Source of the DNA: Desulfobacula sp.
GTDB taxonomy: Bacteria > Desulfobacterota > Desulfobacteria > Desulfobacterales > Desulfobacteraceae
Reading direction: 5' to 3'
NCBI RefSeq assembly: GCF_030145145.1
Contig: NZ_JAQYWD010000010.1
Coordinates: 79,146 to 143,145 of the forward strand
DNA: 64,000 nucleotides
The notes beneath the pieces were generated by a model. That model did no database searches. It was not told the origin of the DNA and was given only the letters and a program-made list of their open reading frames with translations. The position numbers and the translations under genes were made by a program. This document shows, one piece after another, positions 28,495-38,100 of this stretch; position 1 is the stretch's first letter; each line of letters opens with the position of its first letter.

Positions 28495-28525
28495 AGGATA
28501 AACTCTCCCCTCTTGGGAAGGTCAA
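28495..28525 (-). promoter_or_regulatory. MerR-type promoter of the activase-GRE2-TRAP operon (19-bp spacer)
   Basis: Read on the - strand: TTGACC (28525-28520), a 19-bp spacer, then TATCCT (28500-28495). On the + strand the dyad is ACTCTCCC (28502-28509), five bases, GGGAAGGT (28515-28522), with arms identical to those of the promoter at 14791. Transcription would begin about 28488, 128 bases upstream of the activase ATG. The merR gene lies immediately behind. Confidence 0.8.
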
Positions 28526-28547
28526 GCGATTTTTTTAATTTATTTGC

Positions 28548-28599
28548 TCATCTTTCGGACGCTATCTTTAATGGGCGGGGTCAGGCTTTTTATTGTATG
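28548..28599. repeat. Half copy (C) of the 3'-end repeat family
   Basis: The stretch CATCTTTCGGACGCTATC, then TTTAATGGGCGGGGTCAGG and CTTTTTATTGTATG, closely matches the reverse complement of the right half of the repeat at 54289-54435. The merR stop codon (28590-28592) lies inside the match, so the element supplies the end of that gene. Confidence 0.6.
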
Positions 28600-29465
28600 C
28601 GAACAGTCACTTCTGCCAAATGCCCCTTCATTGCAGGCAAAAATCCCGGTGCCACACATCGTCGCATCACATTGCCACAGGGGATATGGTTGTTGTTGTT
28701 CATGAAATCGGTTAATTTTTTGTGATGATGCCCCGATGACTCGATCCTACCCCAGAACCGGATAATCGCATATTTTCCGGCCGGTAGTATCCTGACATGC
28801 TTTTTCAAGGCAGATCGTCCCTCCAGGGGGATAAATACACCACTAAAAGAATAGATAGCACCGGATGCAAAATTTTCAGTCGTCATTAATAATCCAACAG
28901 ATGGCAGCAGCAACGTGGGAGATCCGTCAATCACTTTTTCCAATCGTCGGATGGCTTTTTCAAAATGGATTCGAGAGTTAATAGGGGTGTCCACGGCAAT
29001 AATGGACCGCTCCGGGTAAGACTCTATTTTGGCCACATCAATATTTTTCATGGTCATGGCTTCTTCAATGGAAGACAGGTGGGAGGAAAAAGAGGATTTG
29101 ATATCTTGCAGCTGCTGGATCCGATGGTCGATGGAATCCAGTTGTGTCTTCAATAGCAAGGCAAGATTGTTCATTTTTGTTTCGTGCAGGTCCTTTTTGA
29201 TTTCTGAATAAGGAACGCCAAGTTCTTTTAAATACTTGATGAAATTCAGCAGATAAAACTGTGAGGATGAATAATACCGATACCGGGTTACCTCATCCAC
29301 AATCTGGGGTTTGAGCAGGCCGATGTGGTCCCAATACCGGAGCATCTTCAAGGAGATCCCATGCATTTTAGACACTTCTCCAATGGTCAATTTATCCTTT
29401 GTCCACATGTCGTTCATGGTCCTGTTATCTTGAGTGTCATCTGTTGAATCTTTTCTAATATTCAT
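28590..29465 (-). CDS. MerR-family transcription regulator with GyrI-like effector domain
   Basis: A MerR-type activator of up to 291 residues. The N-terminal winged helix is clear: LTIGEVSKMHGISLKMLRYWDHIGLLKP, then RYRYYSSSQFYLLNFIKYLKELG. A long helix with ALLLKTQLDSIDHRIQQL forms the dimer coiled coil. The C-terminal 140 residues (SYPERSIIAVDTPI..., PAGKYAIIRFWG) resemble the GyrI/SOUL-type ligand pocket of multidrug-type MerR proteins. ATG 29465 lacks a ribosome-binding site and sits almost at the predicted transcript start; ATG 29408 or 29417, just after AGGA, are plausible starts. The likely targets are the two 19-bp-spacer promoters at 14791 and 28495. The effector is presumably the GRE pathway substrate. 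Confidence 0.88.
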   Translation of the reverse strand: MNIRKDSTDDTQDNRTMNDMWTKDKLTIGEVSKMHGISLKMLRYWDHIGLLKPQIVDEVTRYRYYSSSQFYLLNFIKYLKELGVPYSEIKKDLHETKMNNLALLLKTQLDSIDHRIQQLQDIKSSFSSHLSSIEEAMTMKNIDVAKIESYPERSIIAVDTPINSRIHFEKAIRRLEKVIDGSPTLLLPSVGLLMTTENFASGAIYSFSGVFIPLEGRSALKKHVRILPAGKYAIIRFWGRIESSGHHHKKLTDFMNNNNHIPCGNVMRRCVAPGFLPAMKGHLAEVTVRIQ

Positions 29466-29474
29466 TATATATTT

Positions 29475-29503
29475 ATTCTATTGCCTTCAAGCGCAATGGT
29501 CAA
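29475..29503 (-). promoter_or_regulatory. Sigma-70 promoter of the merR gene
   Basis: On the - strand TTGACC (29503-29498) and TAGAAT (29480-29475) are 17 bp apart. The start would be about 29468, three bases before the first possible ATG, which favours a downstream start codon for merR. It lacks the MerR dyad, so merR seems not to use the same type of promoter. Confidence 0.55.
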
Positions 29504-29719
29504 GTGGTGGATGTCTTTGCCTTATACATTTAAAAGTAATAAGGTGTGGTGATATTTTTTCCTTGATTTTTATCGGTTTTTTACTGATATTCTTGTGTTG
29601 ATCAACAAACTTTTGGATTGTCCCGGAAAAGGCAGACGGGTTTGGCCAAAAAGGATAACAACCGCTTGTTTCACCATAAGCAAAAACAAAGAATGCTGCA
29701 CAGGGCCGGGAAATAATAT

Positions 29720-32242
29720 ATGTCTTCAACACCGTATTCAAACCACGAACTGCAGCTGGCCAATGAGTTTGTCCAGCACACGGGCTGCAATATCTTTCTG
29801 ACAGGCAAGGCCGGTACCGGTAAAACCACTTTTTTGCATCAACTGAAAAACAACACGGCAAAACGAATGATTGTCACCGCCCCCACCGGGGTGGCGGCCA
29901 TTAATGCCGGCGGTGTTACGCTCCATTCTTTTTTTCAATTGCCCTTTGGCCCGTTTATCCCGGGCAGTGAGACATCTGAGATCAATCGCCAGCGCCAGTT
30001 CCGGTTCAGCAGGGAAAAAAAACAAATTATACAAAGCCTTGATTTGCTGGTCATAGATGAAATCAGTATGGTGCGGGCGGATTTACTGGATGCCGTGGAT
30101 GCGGTGTTGCGGCGTCATCGCCGCAATAACCAGCCCTTCGGTGGTGTGCAACTGCTGATGATCGGAGATCTGCACCAGCTATCGCCTGTGGCCAAACCGT
30201 CAGATTGGCAGATTTTACAGCAATTTTATGATTCGGTTTATTTTTTCAGCAGTCAAGCCCTTGAACAGACGCAATTGTTAACCATTGAATTAAAACATAT
30301 TTATCGTCAGTCAAACCCCCGCTTTATCAACCTTCTGAACCAGGTGCGGGACAACCGGCTGGATGGTGCCGCTATTGAAGAATTGAACCAGCAGTATATT
30401 CCAGGGTTTATCCCTGAAGACGATCAGGGCTATATCACCCTGACCACCCATAATAACGCTGCCGATGCCATGAATCAGTCCAAACTCCGGGCGCTGACGC
30501 AAACAATGCATTCTTTCAAAGCGGAGATTTCCGGGGATTTCCCCGAGCACACCTATCCGACCCCGGCCAGGCTTGAGCTTAAAGAGGGTTCCCAGGTGAT
30601 GTTCCTTCGCAATGATACGGCTGTCGAAAAGCGGTATTATAATGGGAAAATCGGTAAAATCAAAACGATTTTCAACCACACCATCCGCGTGGTCTGCCCC
30701 GGCGATTCAGAGGAGATCGTGGTTGAACCGGTGGAATGGGAGAATATCAAATATACCGTGAACCCTGAAAATAAGGACGTTCAGGAAGAAGTTATCGGCA
30801 AATTCAAACAATACCCCCTGAAACTGGCCTGGGCCATCACCATTCATAAAAGTCAAGGGCTGACCTTTGACAAGGCCATCATTGATGCCCAATCCGCTTT
30901 TGTCCAGGGGCAGGTGTATGTCGCCTTGAGCCGCTGTAAAACCTTTGAGGGAATGGTGTTGACATCTGCCATTCCTTCCCGGGGCATTGAAACGGATCAA
31001 GCCGTTTTGGGCTTTGATGAAAAGGCCAGGCAACATCCACCCTCCCAAACCCGTCTTATGGCAGCTAAAATTCGCTATCAGCAAGACCTGCTCCTGGATT
31101 GTTTTGATTTTCAACTTCTGAACAACCGCCTGGGCTATCTTGTCCGGCTGTTGCTGGGAAATGCCAAACGGGTTCATCTGTCGGGTCTGGTGGATATCAG
31201 TCCCCTGCAGCAAATGGCCCGGGAAAATATTTTCAGGGTCAGTGAAAAATTCAAGGATCAATTGTGCACCATTTTTACGGACGACAGCCTGCCGGCATCC
31301 AATGCCCATGTGGTGGAACGAATCGGAAAAGCTTCAGCATGGTTCCAGGAGAAATTCCACCTTATTTTTGACGACCTGGTCAAAAAATTTCATGTGGAAA
31401 CCGACAATAAAGAACTGGGTAAAAAAATTGACAATGCCCTGAATAACCTTAAAAAAGAAATTGCCGTAAAGTTGGCGGGCATTCTTTGCTGTGAAAACGG
31501 ATTTTCACCATCAAATTATCTGCGGGCCATATCCCATGCCGAGATCGAGTTTGCCCCGGAAAAAGCAAAAAAAAGTCAGGTTCCGGCCTATGGTGAATCA
31601 GACATTGAACATCCCGCATTATTCCAGGATTTAAAAGACTGGCGGTCCCGGAAGGCCAGAGAAGGGGGCATTGCCCATTTCCAGGTGTTACACCAACGGG
31701 TATTAATCCAGGTTGTGGTCTGTCTGCCCGACACGATTACGGACCTAAAAAAAATAAACGGTATTGGCAGGAAAACGCTTGAAAAATATGGTGAAGACCT
31801 TGTGACCATGGTATCGGCCTATCGCAAAAAATACGGGATAGACAAGGTGATCCTGCCCCCCCTCAAAGCGGTGCCGGCAACAAGTGACCCTGCCGTAAAA
31901 AAGGGGTCTTCTCCTGACACCAAACAAATCAGTTTTGATATGTTCAATAAGGGCGTTGCCATTCCCCGGATTGCAAAAGAAAGAGGTCTGGTAGAAGCCA
32001 CCATTCAAGGGCATTTGTGCTTTTTTGTGGAAAACGGCCAATTGGATATCCGCCGGCTGATGTCCCCTGAAAGACAAACCACCATTGAAAAACAACTGGA
32101 ACAAGCCACCGATAATTCCATCAAAACCGTAAAAAATGAGCTGGGAGACGACTACTCGTTTGGTGACATCAAACTGGTGCTGGCCCACCAGAGTTTTCTG
32201 GCATCAAAACAAAAAACCGGATCATGGACTATTGACGGTTAA
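29720..32242 (+). CDS. PIF1-like AAA+ DNA helicase with HRDC and C-terminal HTH domains
   Basis: An 840-residue superfamily 1B helicase. Walker A is GKAGTGKTT (residues 29-37), Walker B is DEISMV, followed by GDLHQLSPV; the C-terminal helicase motif is the Q-rich AWAITIHKSQGLTFDKAIID with ALSRCKT. Residues about 635-705 form an HRDC domain (LKDWRSRKA..., INGIGRKTLEKYG), and the last 120 resemble the helix-turn-helix tail of RecQ-type helicases (ISFDMFNKGVAIPRIAKERG). It probably unwinds DNA during replication or repair. It stands alone between merR and a lipid gene. The 29504-29719 gap upstream holds no gene. Confidence 0.88.
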   Translation: MSSTPYSNHELQLANEFVQHTGCNIFLTGKAGTGKTTFLHQLKNNTAKRMIVTAPTGVAAINAGGVTLHSFFQLPFGPFIPGSETSEINRQRQFRFSREKKQIIQSLDLLVIDEISMVRADLLDAVDAVLRRHRRNNQPFGGVQLLMIGDLHQLSPVAKPSDWQILQQFYDSVYFFSSQALEQTQLLTIELKHIYRQSNPRFINLLNQVRDNRLDGAAIEELNQQYIPGFIPEDDQGYITLTTHNNAADAMNQSKLRALTQTMHSFKAEISGDFPEHTYPTPARLELKEGSQVMFLRNDTAVEKRYYNGKIGKIKTIFNHTIRVVCPGDSEEIVVEPVEWENIKYTVNPENKDVQEEVIGKFKQYPLKLAWAITIHKSQGLTFDKAIIDAQSAFVQGQVYVALSRCKTFEGMVLTSAIPSRGIETDQAVLGFDEKARQHPPSQTRLMAAKIRYQQDLLLDCFDFQLLNNRLGYLVRLLLGNAKRVHLSGLVDISPLQQMARENIFRVSEKFKDQLCTIFTDDSLPASNAHVVERIGKASAWFQEKFHLIFDDLVKKFHVETDNKELGKKIDNALNNLKKEIAVKLAGILCCENGFSPSNYLRAISHAEIEFAPEKAKKSQVPAYGESDIEHPALFQDLKDWRSRKAREGGIAHFQVLHQRVLIQVVVCLPDTITDLKKINGIGRKTLEKYGEDLVTMVSAYRKKYGIDKVILPPLKAVPATSDPAVKKGSSPDTKQISFDMFNKGVAIPRIAKERGLVEATIQGHLCFFVENGQLDIRRLMSPERQTTIEKQLEQATDNSIKTVKNELGDDYSFGDIKLVLAHQSFLASKQKTGSWTIDG

Positions 32243-32332
32243 AATGATAAATAGACAGGAATAAAAAAAGGAGGCTGGTGCTGAAAAGAGAAACCAGGCT
32301 TAAAAATTAATTGAATAAATTGAGACAATAAA

Positions 32333-33616
32333 ATGGAAAGATTTTTGGTTATCGCTGTTTCAGCTGCTATTGGAACGGCTTTTTACGTATGGTTTTCCCA
32401 ATCAGTGAAAAAGCAATCCATGCAGGACTATATTCTGTCACACCAGTGGCTGTTGCACCCGAACTCAATTTGCTACTGGCGGACTGTCATGGCTGTCCTG
32501 GGATTTGCCCTGTATTTTTTTTCCCCTTATCAAGCCGTTGCCATCTTTATCTTTACTTTTGCAGCAATCCTTGATGGTGCTGACGGTGTTGTGGCAAGGG
32601 GGTGTGATCTGGGGTCCCGCTGGGGAGAATGGCTGGATCCCATGTGTGACAAATTGACCTATTTGCCACCATTGATTGGATTCGCCTATGCCGGAATTAT
32701 ATCATTAGATCTGATATGGATACTTGTGGCCATTGAGTTGGTCGGCCAGTTTTTTGCCCGGCGGGTTTTGACCTGGATGAACGTCTCCGGGGCGGCCAAT
32801 AATTTTGGAAAGATTAAAGCCATTATCTGCTTTGGCCTTGTTATTTTATGTGCGCTGATGGATAAAAATCCGGGTATCATCAACATTGCCGATGAAGTGC
32901 TCATGGCCTGCATTATCCTTTCCTCTGCATCCGTGGTCTTTAAATTTATTCCCAACCGGCTCTACGCGGATATCCTTTCTGCGTTAAATTTTTGTTGTGG
33001 TGTGACCAGCCTTATCCTGACCCATCATCATTATTTTGCCTGGGCAATTTGTATTATTATCGTGGGGCAATTGTTTGACTTGTTTGACGGGCGTATGGCG
33101 CTCAAGCACGGGGGAACCAAGTATGGCCCTTATCTGGATGATATTGCGGATTTTGTCAGTTTTGGCCTGGCCCCGGCCTATGTGATTGTGCAAAAAGGCG
33201 GTTCATTGGCATGGGGTGTCGCCGGGCTCTTTATTTTTGGGGTGGCATTTCGCCTCATCCGGTTTATTTCGATGGATAAAAAACGGACCGACCTGCCCGA
33301 GGGCATATTCAACGGACTTCCCAGTCCTGCAGGAGCATTGATCGTTCTGGGCGCCTCTCTTATCGCACCGCCGGCCATATTGTGGGGACTGGCCAGTGTT
33401 TCTGTGAGTTTAATGGTGACACATATCCGGTTTGTCCATTTTGGACGGGTGATGCTTAAACAGATCCCTAAACCCGTATTTTTCGTGATCAGTGCTGCCA
33501 TTATCATTACGCTTTCTTTTATTTTTAAAACAAAAAATGTCCAGATGTTTGGATATCTGATTCTGGGATCTGTTTTTGCCTATATGGTTATCGGCAGGAA
33601 GTGGATACACGGATAA
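32333..33616 (+). CDS. Tandem CDP-alcohol phosphatidyltransferase fusion
   Basis: A 427-residue membrane protein with two CDP-alcohol phosphatidyltransferase modules. Module 1 has the full motif DG-x2-AR-x8-G-x3-D-x3-D at about residues 83-106 (DGVVAR...GEWLDPMCD). Module 2 at about 252-274 reads DGRMAL...GPYLDDIAD followed by FVSFGLAPAYV, which resembles phosphatidylserine synthase, but Leu replaces the Arg of the motif. Single-module enzymes are about 180-250 residues. It makes or exchanges a phospholipid head group in the inner membrane. Whether module 2 is active, and which alcohols are used, is open. Confidence 0.85.
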   Translation: MERFLVIAVSAAIGTAFYVWFSQSVKKQSMQDYILSHQWLLHPNSICYWRTVMAVLGFALYFFSPYQAVAIFIFTFAAILDGADGVVARGCDLGSRWGEWLDPMCDKLTYLPPLIGFAYAGIISLDLIWILVAIELVGQFFARRVLTWMNVSGAANNFGKIKAIICFGLVILCALMDKNPGIINIADEVLMACIILSSASVVFKFIPNRLYADILSALNFCCGVTSLILTHHHYFAWAICIIIVGQLFDLFDGRMALKHGGTKYGPYLDDIADFVSFGLAPAYVIVQKGGSLAWGVAGLFIFGVAFRLIRFISMDKKRTDLPEGIFNGLPSPAGALIVLGASLIAPPAILWGLASVSVSLMVTHIRFVHFGRVMLKQIPKPVFFVISAAIIITLSFIFKTKNVQMFGYLILGSVFAYMVIGRKWIHG

Positions 33617-33662
33617 AGGCAAGGCCATGAGATCCATCCATTCCTTAACCTACCCATCCGAG

Positions 33663-34694
33663 CTAAGAAAAAGCAACCAATTCCTGTCGTTCCTCATCCC
33701 ACAATTTTAAACGAACACAAGACAGGCTATCCATCATTGTAAGCTGTTTTTTGGCTTGGAGTGCAGGAACTGCATCGTAACACTTTTTCAGGCTATAATT
33801 GGGGATTTTTGGGTTCAGATGGTGAACATGGTGATACCCGATGTTGCCTGAAAACCAGGCCAGTAAACCCGGCAACCGGTAAAAGGAACTGCCTTCCATT
33901 GCCGCGTTCAGCGGCGTCCATTCGTTTTTGTGTGCCCAATACCCCCCCGGAAACTGGTGCTGCAAATAAAACAGCCAGATTCCCGCCATCCCGGCAAGCC
34001 ATAACACGGGTACCTGGATCAACAGGTATGTTTGCCATCCAATAAACCAAGCGGCAATCAACATCATCAAGAGGATCAGCAGGTTGGTGAATAAAACATT
34101 CCGTCGTTCTTTCTGGCCCACCGTTCGCGTTGAAAACCGGTTACCGACAAGAAAACTGAAAAATGACCCCACTCCTATCAGGACCACGGGGTTGCGGTAT
34201 AGCCTGTAGATCAATTGTTTTCTCTTGGGTAACGCGGTATATTCCTTCAGCGTCAAGGTCCAGATATCGCCGAATCCCCGTGCATCGAGATTGGCGCAGG
34301 TCCCGTGATGCCGAAGGTGGCTGAAGCGCCAGTCTTTAAAAGCCGTGAACACCAATACGCCGAGAAGGTAACCAAAGAAGGTGTTGAGCCGCTTTGATAT
34401 GAAGAACGAATCATGTACACAATCGTGAAACAATATGAATATCCGGACCAGAAAAGCGGCAGCCGGCAGGGCCAGTATCAAGGTCAGCCAATAGGGATAT
34501 CCGAGTTGTACGGATCGGATCATCAGATACCATAGACAGGCATAAGGGATTAATGTGTTTGCCAACTGCCAGCTGGCTTTGCCCGGGGCTGGATTCCGGA
34601 AAGTTTTCAAAAGCGGGTACCAGTCTGGCCAGGCACGACCCAAATGCGCTTTTGCGCCATTGCTGTTTTTTATATCAAGGTCATTTAAACTCAT
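33663..34694 (-). CDS. Fatty acid desaturase (membrane di-iron)
   Basis: A 343-residue membrane desaturase with the three histidine boxes: HDCVH (90-94), HLRHH (126-130) and HHVHH near residue 300, separated by hydrophobic spans. The family is normally oxygen-dependent, which is odd among so many radical enzymes and suggests some oxygen exposure or an acquired gene. It converges with the CDP-alcohol enzyme gene, 46 bases apart; both touch membrane lipids. Confidence 0.9.
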   Translation of the reverse strand: MSLNDLDIKNSNGAKAHLGRAWPDWYPLLKTFRNPAPGKASWQLANTLIPYACLWYLMIRSVQLGYPYWLTLILALPAAAFLVRIFILFHDCVHDSFFISKRLNTFFGYLLGVLVFTAFKDWRFSHLRHHGTCANLDARGFGDIWTLTLKEYTALPKRKQLIYRLYRNPVVLIGVGSFFSFLVGNRFSTRTVGQKERRNVLFTNLLILLMMLIAAWFIGWQTYLLIQVPVLWLAGMAGIWLFYLQHQFPGGYWAHKNEWTPLNAAMEGSSFYRLPGLLAWFSGNIGYHHVHHLNPKIPNYSLKKCYDAVPALQAKKQLTMMDSLSCVRLKLWDEERQELVAFS

Positions 34695-34795
34695 TTTAAG
34701 CCTCCATTTGACGCGGCTGATTTTTTAAATATATAAGTGGATCGTCAGCCATTGAAATCGTCCCCACCGATAATTTGCCACACCCGCTAACAAAT

Positions 34796-34926
34796 TGTGT
34801 TTGAACGAAAACTCACCCATCTGCTGCGTTGCTGCAAAACTCTGAAATCTTCATGTACATTAGTACACTCCGGTTTCAGAGTTTCTTGCGCCTTGCATAT
34901 GGGCAATTTTTCGTCCAAACACGGGT
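34796..34926. repeat. Long imperfect inverted repeat (MITE/REP-like)
   Basis: The 436-base gap 34695-35130 has no gene but holds a large imperfect palindrome. Outer arms are GTGTTTGAACGAAAA (about 34797-34811) and TTTTTCGTCCAAACAC (about 34907-34922); a middle pair is CCCAT (34816-34820) and ATGGG (34899-34903); inner arms are AAACTCTGAAA (34837-34847) and TTTCAGAGTTT (34874-34884) around a 26-base loop. It could fold into a cruciform or a long hairpin RNA. No transposase is present. It is unrelated in sequence to the three-copy repeat elsewhere in the window. Confidence 0.6.
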
Positions 34927-35130
34927 TCCCGTTCAGGCACTAGCTAACCGATGGATGCGCCAGCGATGTAAATAAAATTGAGACTGTGCTTGAAAATTCA
35001 GTGTATGAAGAAACCAATCAGATTAATTTTTGTATAAAATTTTATCAATATCTGTGGGGATTGTAAATAATATTTTAATTATCAACTCCGCGGTCGATCC
35101 TATTTTGACAATCAAGTATTCGTGACAAAT

Positions 35131-38100
35131 TTATTCAGATCCTTTTGCTTTGACTCTCACCAGGTGAAGATCCGCCAGGATGGTGTAAAGACAGGGAACC
35201 ACCAGCAGCACCAGTACAGTGGACATCAAGAGTCCGAACACAATGGCACAGGCCAGTGGAATGAGGATCTGTGCCTGCATGGACCGTTCTGAAAGAAGGG
35301 GCAAAAGTCCTGCAATCGTTGTCACAGAGGTCAGTATTACCGCCCTGAACCGCTCCCTTGAGGCCAGTTTGCCTGCTTCGGCCACGGATTTACCCGCCGC
35401 TGTATGGCGCCGGATAAAACTGACCAGCAAAATGGAATCATTTACCACGATACCAGCCAGGGAGATAAACCCCAGAATACTGGGCATGCACAGATCCAGT
35501 CCCATGATCATGTGACCCCAGACCACACCGATAAAGGCAAACGGAATGGTGATCATGATCACCAGCGGTTCCTGGTAGGACCGGAACTGAAAACTCAACA
35601 GGCAGAACACACCGAAAATGCCAATTCCCAGGGCTTTTACCATACCGCCCATGGACGTTTTCAACTCTTTTTCCTGGCCTTCCAGTTCCACGGTGATACC
35701 GGGAAATTCTTTGGTCAATTCCGGCAGGAATTGGTGTTTTGTGTCGGCGATGATATCAACGGCATTGGCCACCCGGGTGTCCACGTCACCGGTCACGGTA
35801 ACGGTCCGGTCCGCATTCACCCGTTTGATCCCGGCATAACCCCGGGTCCGGGTAATGGCGGCCACGGTATCCAGGGGAATCCGATCCCCGTTGCCATTCA
35901 TCAGATAAAAATTTTCAAGCTGGGACAAGCTGTTTCTGTCATCCCCTGCCATCCTGAGATTGACCTCATAGGATTCATCCCTCACAATGATTTCACTGGC
36001 CGTGGCGCCGTAAAAAGCGGCTCTTAATTGTTTTGAGACACTCCTGGCGTCAAACCCTCGGATCTGGGCACCTTTTTTAAGCATTACCTGGATTTCAGGC
36101 TTGCCGGGCCGGAGATCATCATAAAGATCTGATACCCCTTCATAGGCATAAAACCAGTTGATCAGTCGGGCAGATGCCAGTTTTAATTCATCCAGGTCCT
36201 TTCCCTTGAGGCGGATTTCAATGGGCAGTCCGCCGGGCCCGATGGTGGGTTCTTTAAACGCGATGGCAATGGCATCCGGGATATCGCCGGCCAGGGTTCG
36301 CCATTGATGAATGATGTCATCCATGGTGCTGGACCTGTCTTCAGCATTTAGCAGGTCCAGGGAAACCGTTGCCACATGGGTGCCCTGTTCTCCTGCATCT
36401 GCATTGGTGTTGAACAATATGCTGATATGCTTCACCAGGTCTGCCTCTCCCGGCTGGGACCCAGACAGATTTTTGTTCATCTGGTGGGCTGCCACCACCA
36501 TCTGGTCCACATACCTTTCAGTTCTTGCCAGCGGGGTCCCCTGGGGGAAAAGAAGCCTTGCCTGGAGAACCTCTCCTTCGATATCCGGGAATGCCTGAAT
36601 TTTCAGATGTCCGCCAGCAATTAAAGCGATGGATGCAATAAAGGCAAAGATGACCATTCCGACAAACAGATATCGAAGATTCACCACCCCATCAACGACT
36701 GGGCCCAGGACATTTTCCCGGAACCCGTTGAGCCCGTCATCCATTTTCTGCCGGAATCGATTTTTCGGTTCATCCGTCCGGAGGGTTGAAAGGGAATGGG
36801 ACAGGTGATGGGGAAGAATAAAAAAGGCTTCCACCAGACTGACGGAAAGGGTCAGGATCAGGATCACGGGGATGACATAGAGCACCTTTCCAATATCGCC
36901 GGCCATGCTCAATCCCAGGGCCCCGAAAATAAACACCGTGGTTAAAAATGACGAAAATACCCCTGCTGCCACTTCAGAAATGCCGTCCACCGTTGCATTA
37001 AAGGCTTTTTTGCCCTTTTCCAGGTGGGCGGCAATATTTTCGGCTATCACGATGGCGTCATCCATCAAAAGGCCCAGGCCGATCAGCAGCCCCACCATGG
37101 AAAGCATGTTAATGGAAAGTCCCAGGTGCCGCATAAAGAAAAAGGTCAGAAAAAAAGACACTGGCAGCCCCATGGCCACCCAGAAGGAAAAGCCAAACGG
37201 GAAAAAGAGCAGCATGGCTAAAAACACGAGAATCAGTCCCTGTACGGCATTTTTTACCAGCATCAACAGTCGGTCCCGGACAATTTTGGACACATTCTGG
37301 GTAATGGTAAAGGAGACACCCGCCGGTGCCCGGATCTGTTCCTCCGCTAAAAACCGGGTCACCGTATCCATTATTCTCAAAGCGTCTTCAGACTTGGTCT
37401 TGTTGATCTGGAGAATCCCGGCCCGGCGCCCGTCAAACAAAATTTTATCCTCATCATCCATGAACCGATCAGAAATCTTGGCAATGTCTCCCAGACGGAT
37501 TTCAGTCCCGGTTTCAGAAGAGGCCACAATGAGATTTCCCAGATCATACCGTGTTTTCCTTTCTTCGGAAAACCGGATCAGGATCTCTGCGTCCTTTGTT
37601 TCCAGGCTTCCGGCGGGCAGGTCCAGGTTCTGGCCTGCCACTGCCCCTTCAATATCAGATACAGACAGGCCCAGCCGCATCAGGGTGTAAAACGGGATTT
37701 CAATTAAAAATTCATGGTCTGAAAACCCCAGGATGTCCACCTGGGAAACCTTATCCAGGCGCTTCAACCGATCTTTTAAATCCTCGCAATACAATTTCAA
37801 GTGCAGGGGACTCATGGGGCCGGTCACGGCCACCGCCACCACCGGGTCTATCCGGTTGACCCGTTTGACAATGACATCTTCCACTTCCCCTGGAAAATCA
37901 CTGATGGCCTCCACTTCTGTTTTAAGGTCATTGAAAAACTCGATCATATCATTGCCTTCCACCATTTCCACCAGGACAGAGGCCCGGTTTTCCATGGCCG
38001 TGCTCTTGACCTCGGCAATATTGCTCACACTGTCAATGGCATCTTCAATCCGCTGGCAGACCGAGGCTTCCACATCATCGGCCGTGGCCCCGGGATAGAC

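Noticed and set aside
36905..37690. 261-residue open frame antisense to the RND pump
   Set aside because: Antisense shadow of a conserved gene; no motif or ribosome-binding site.
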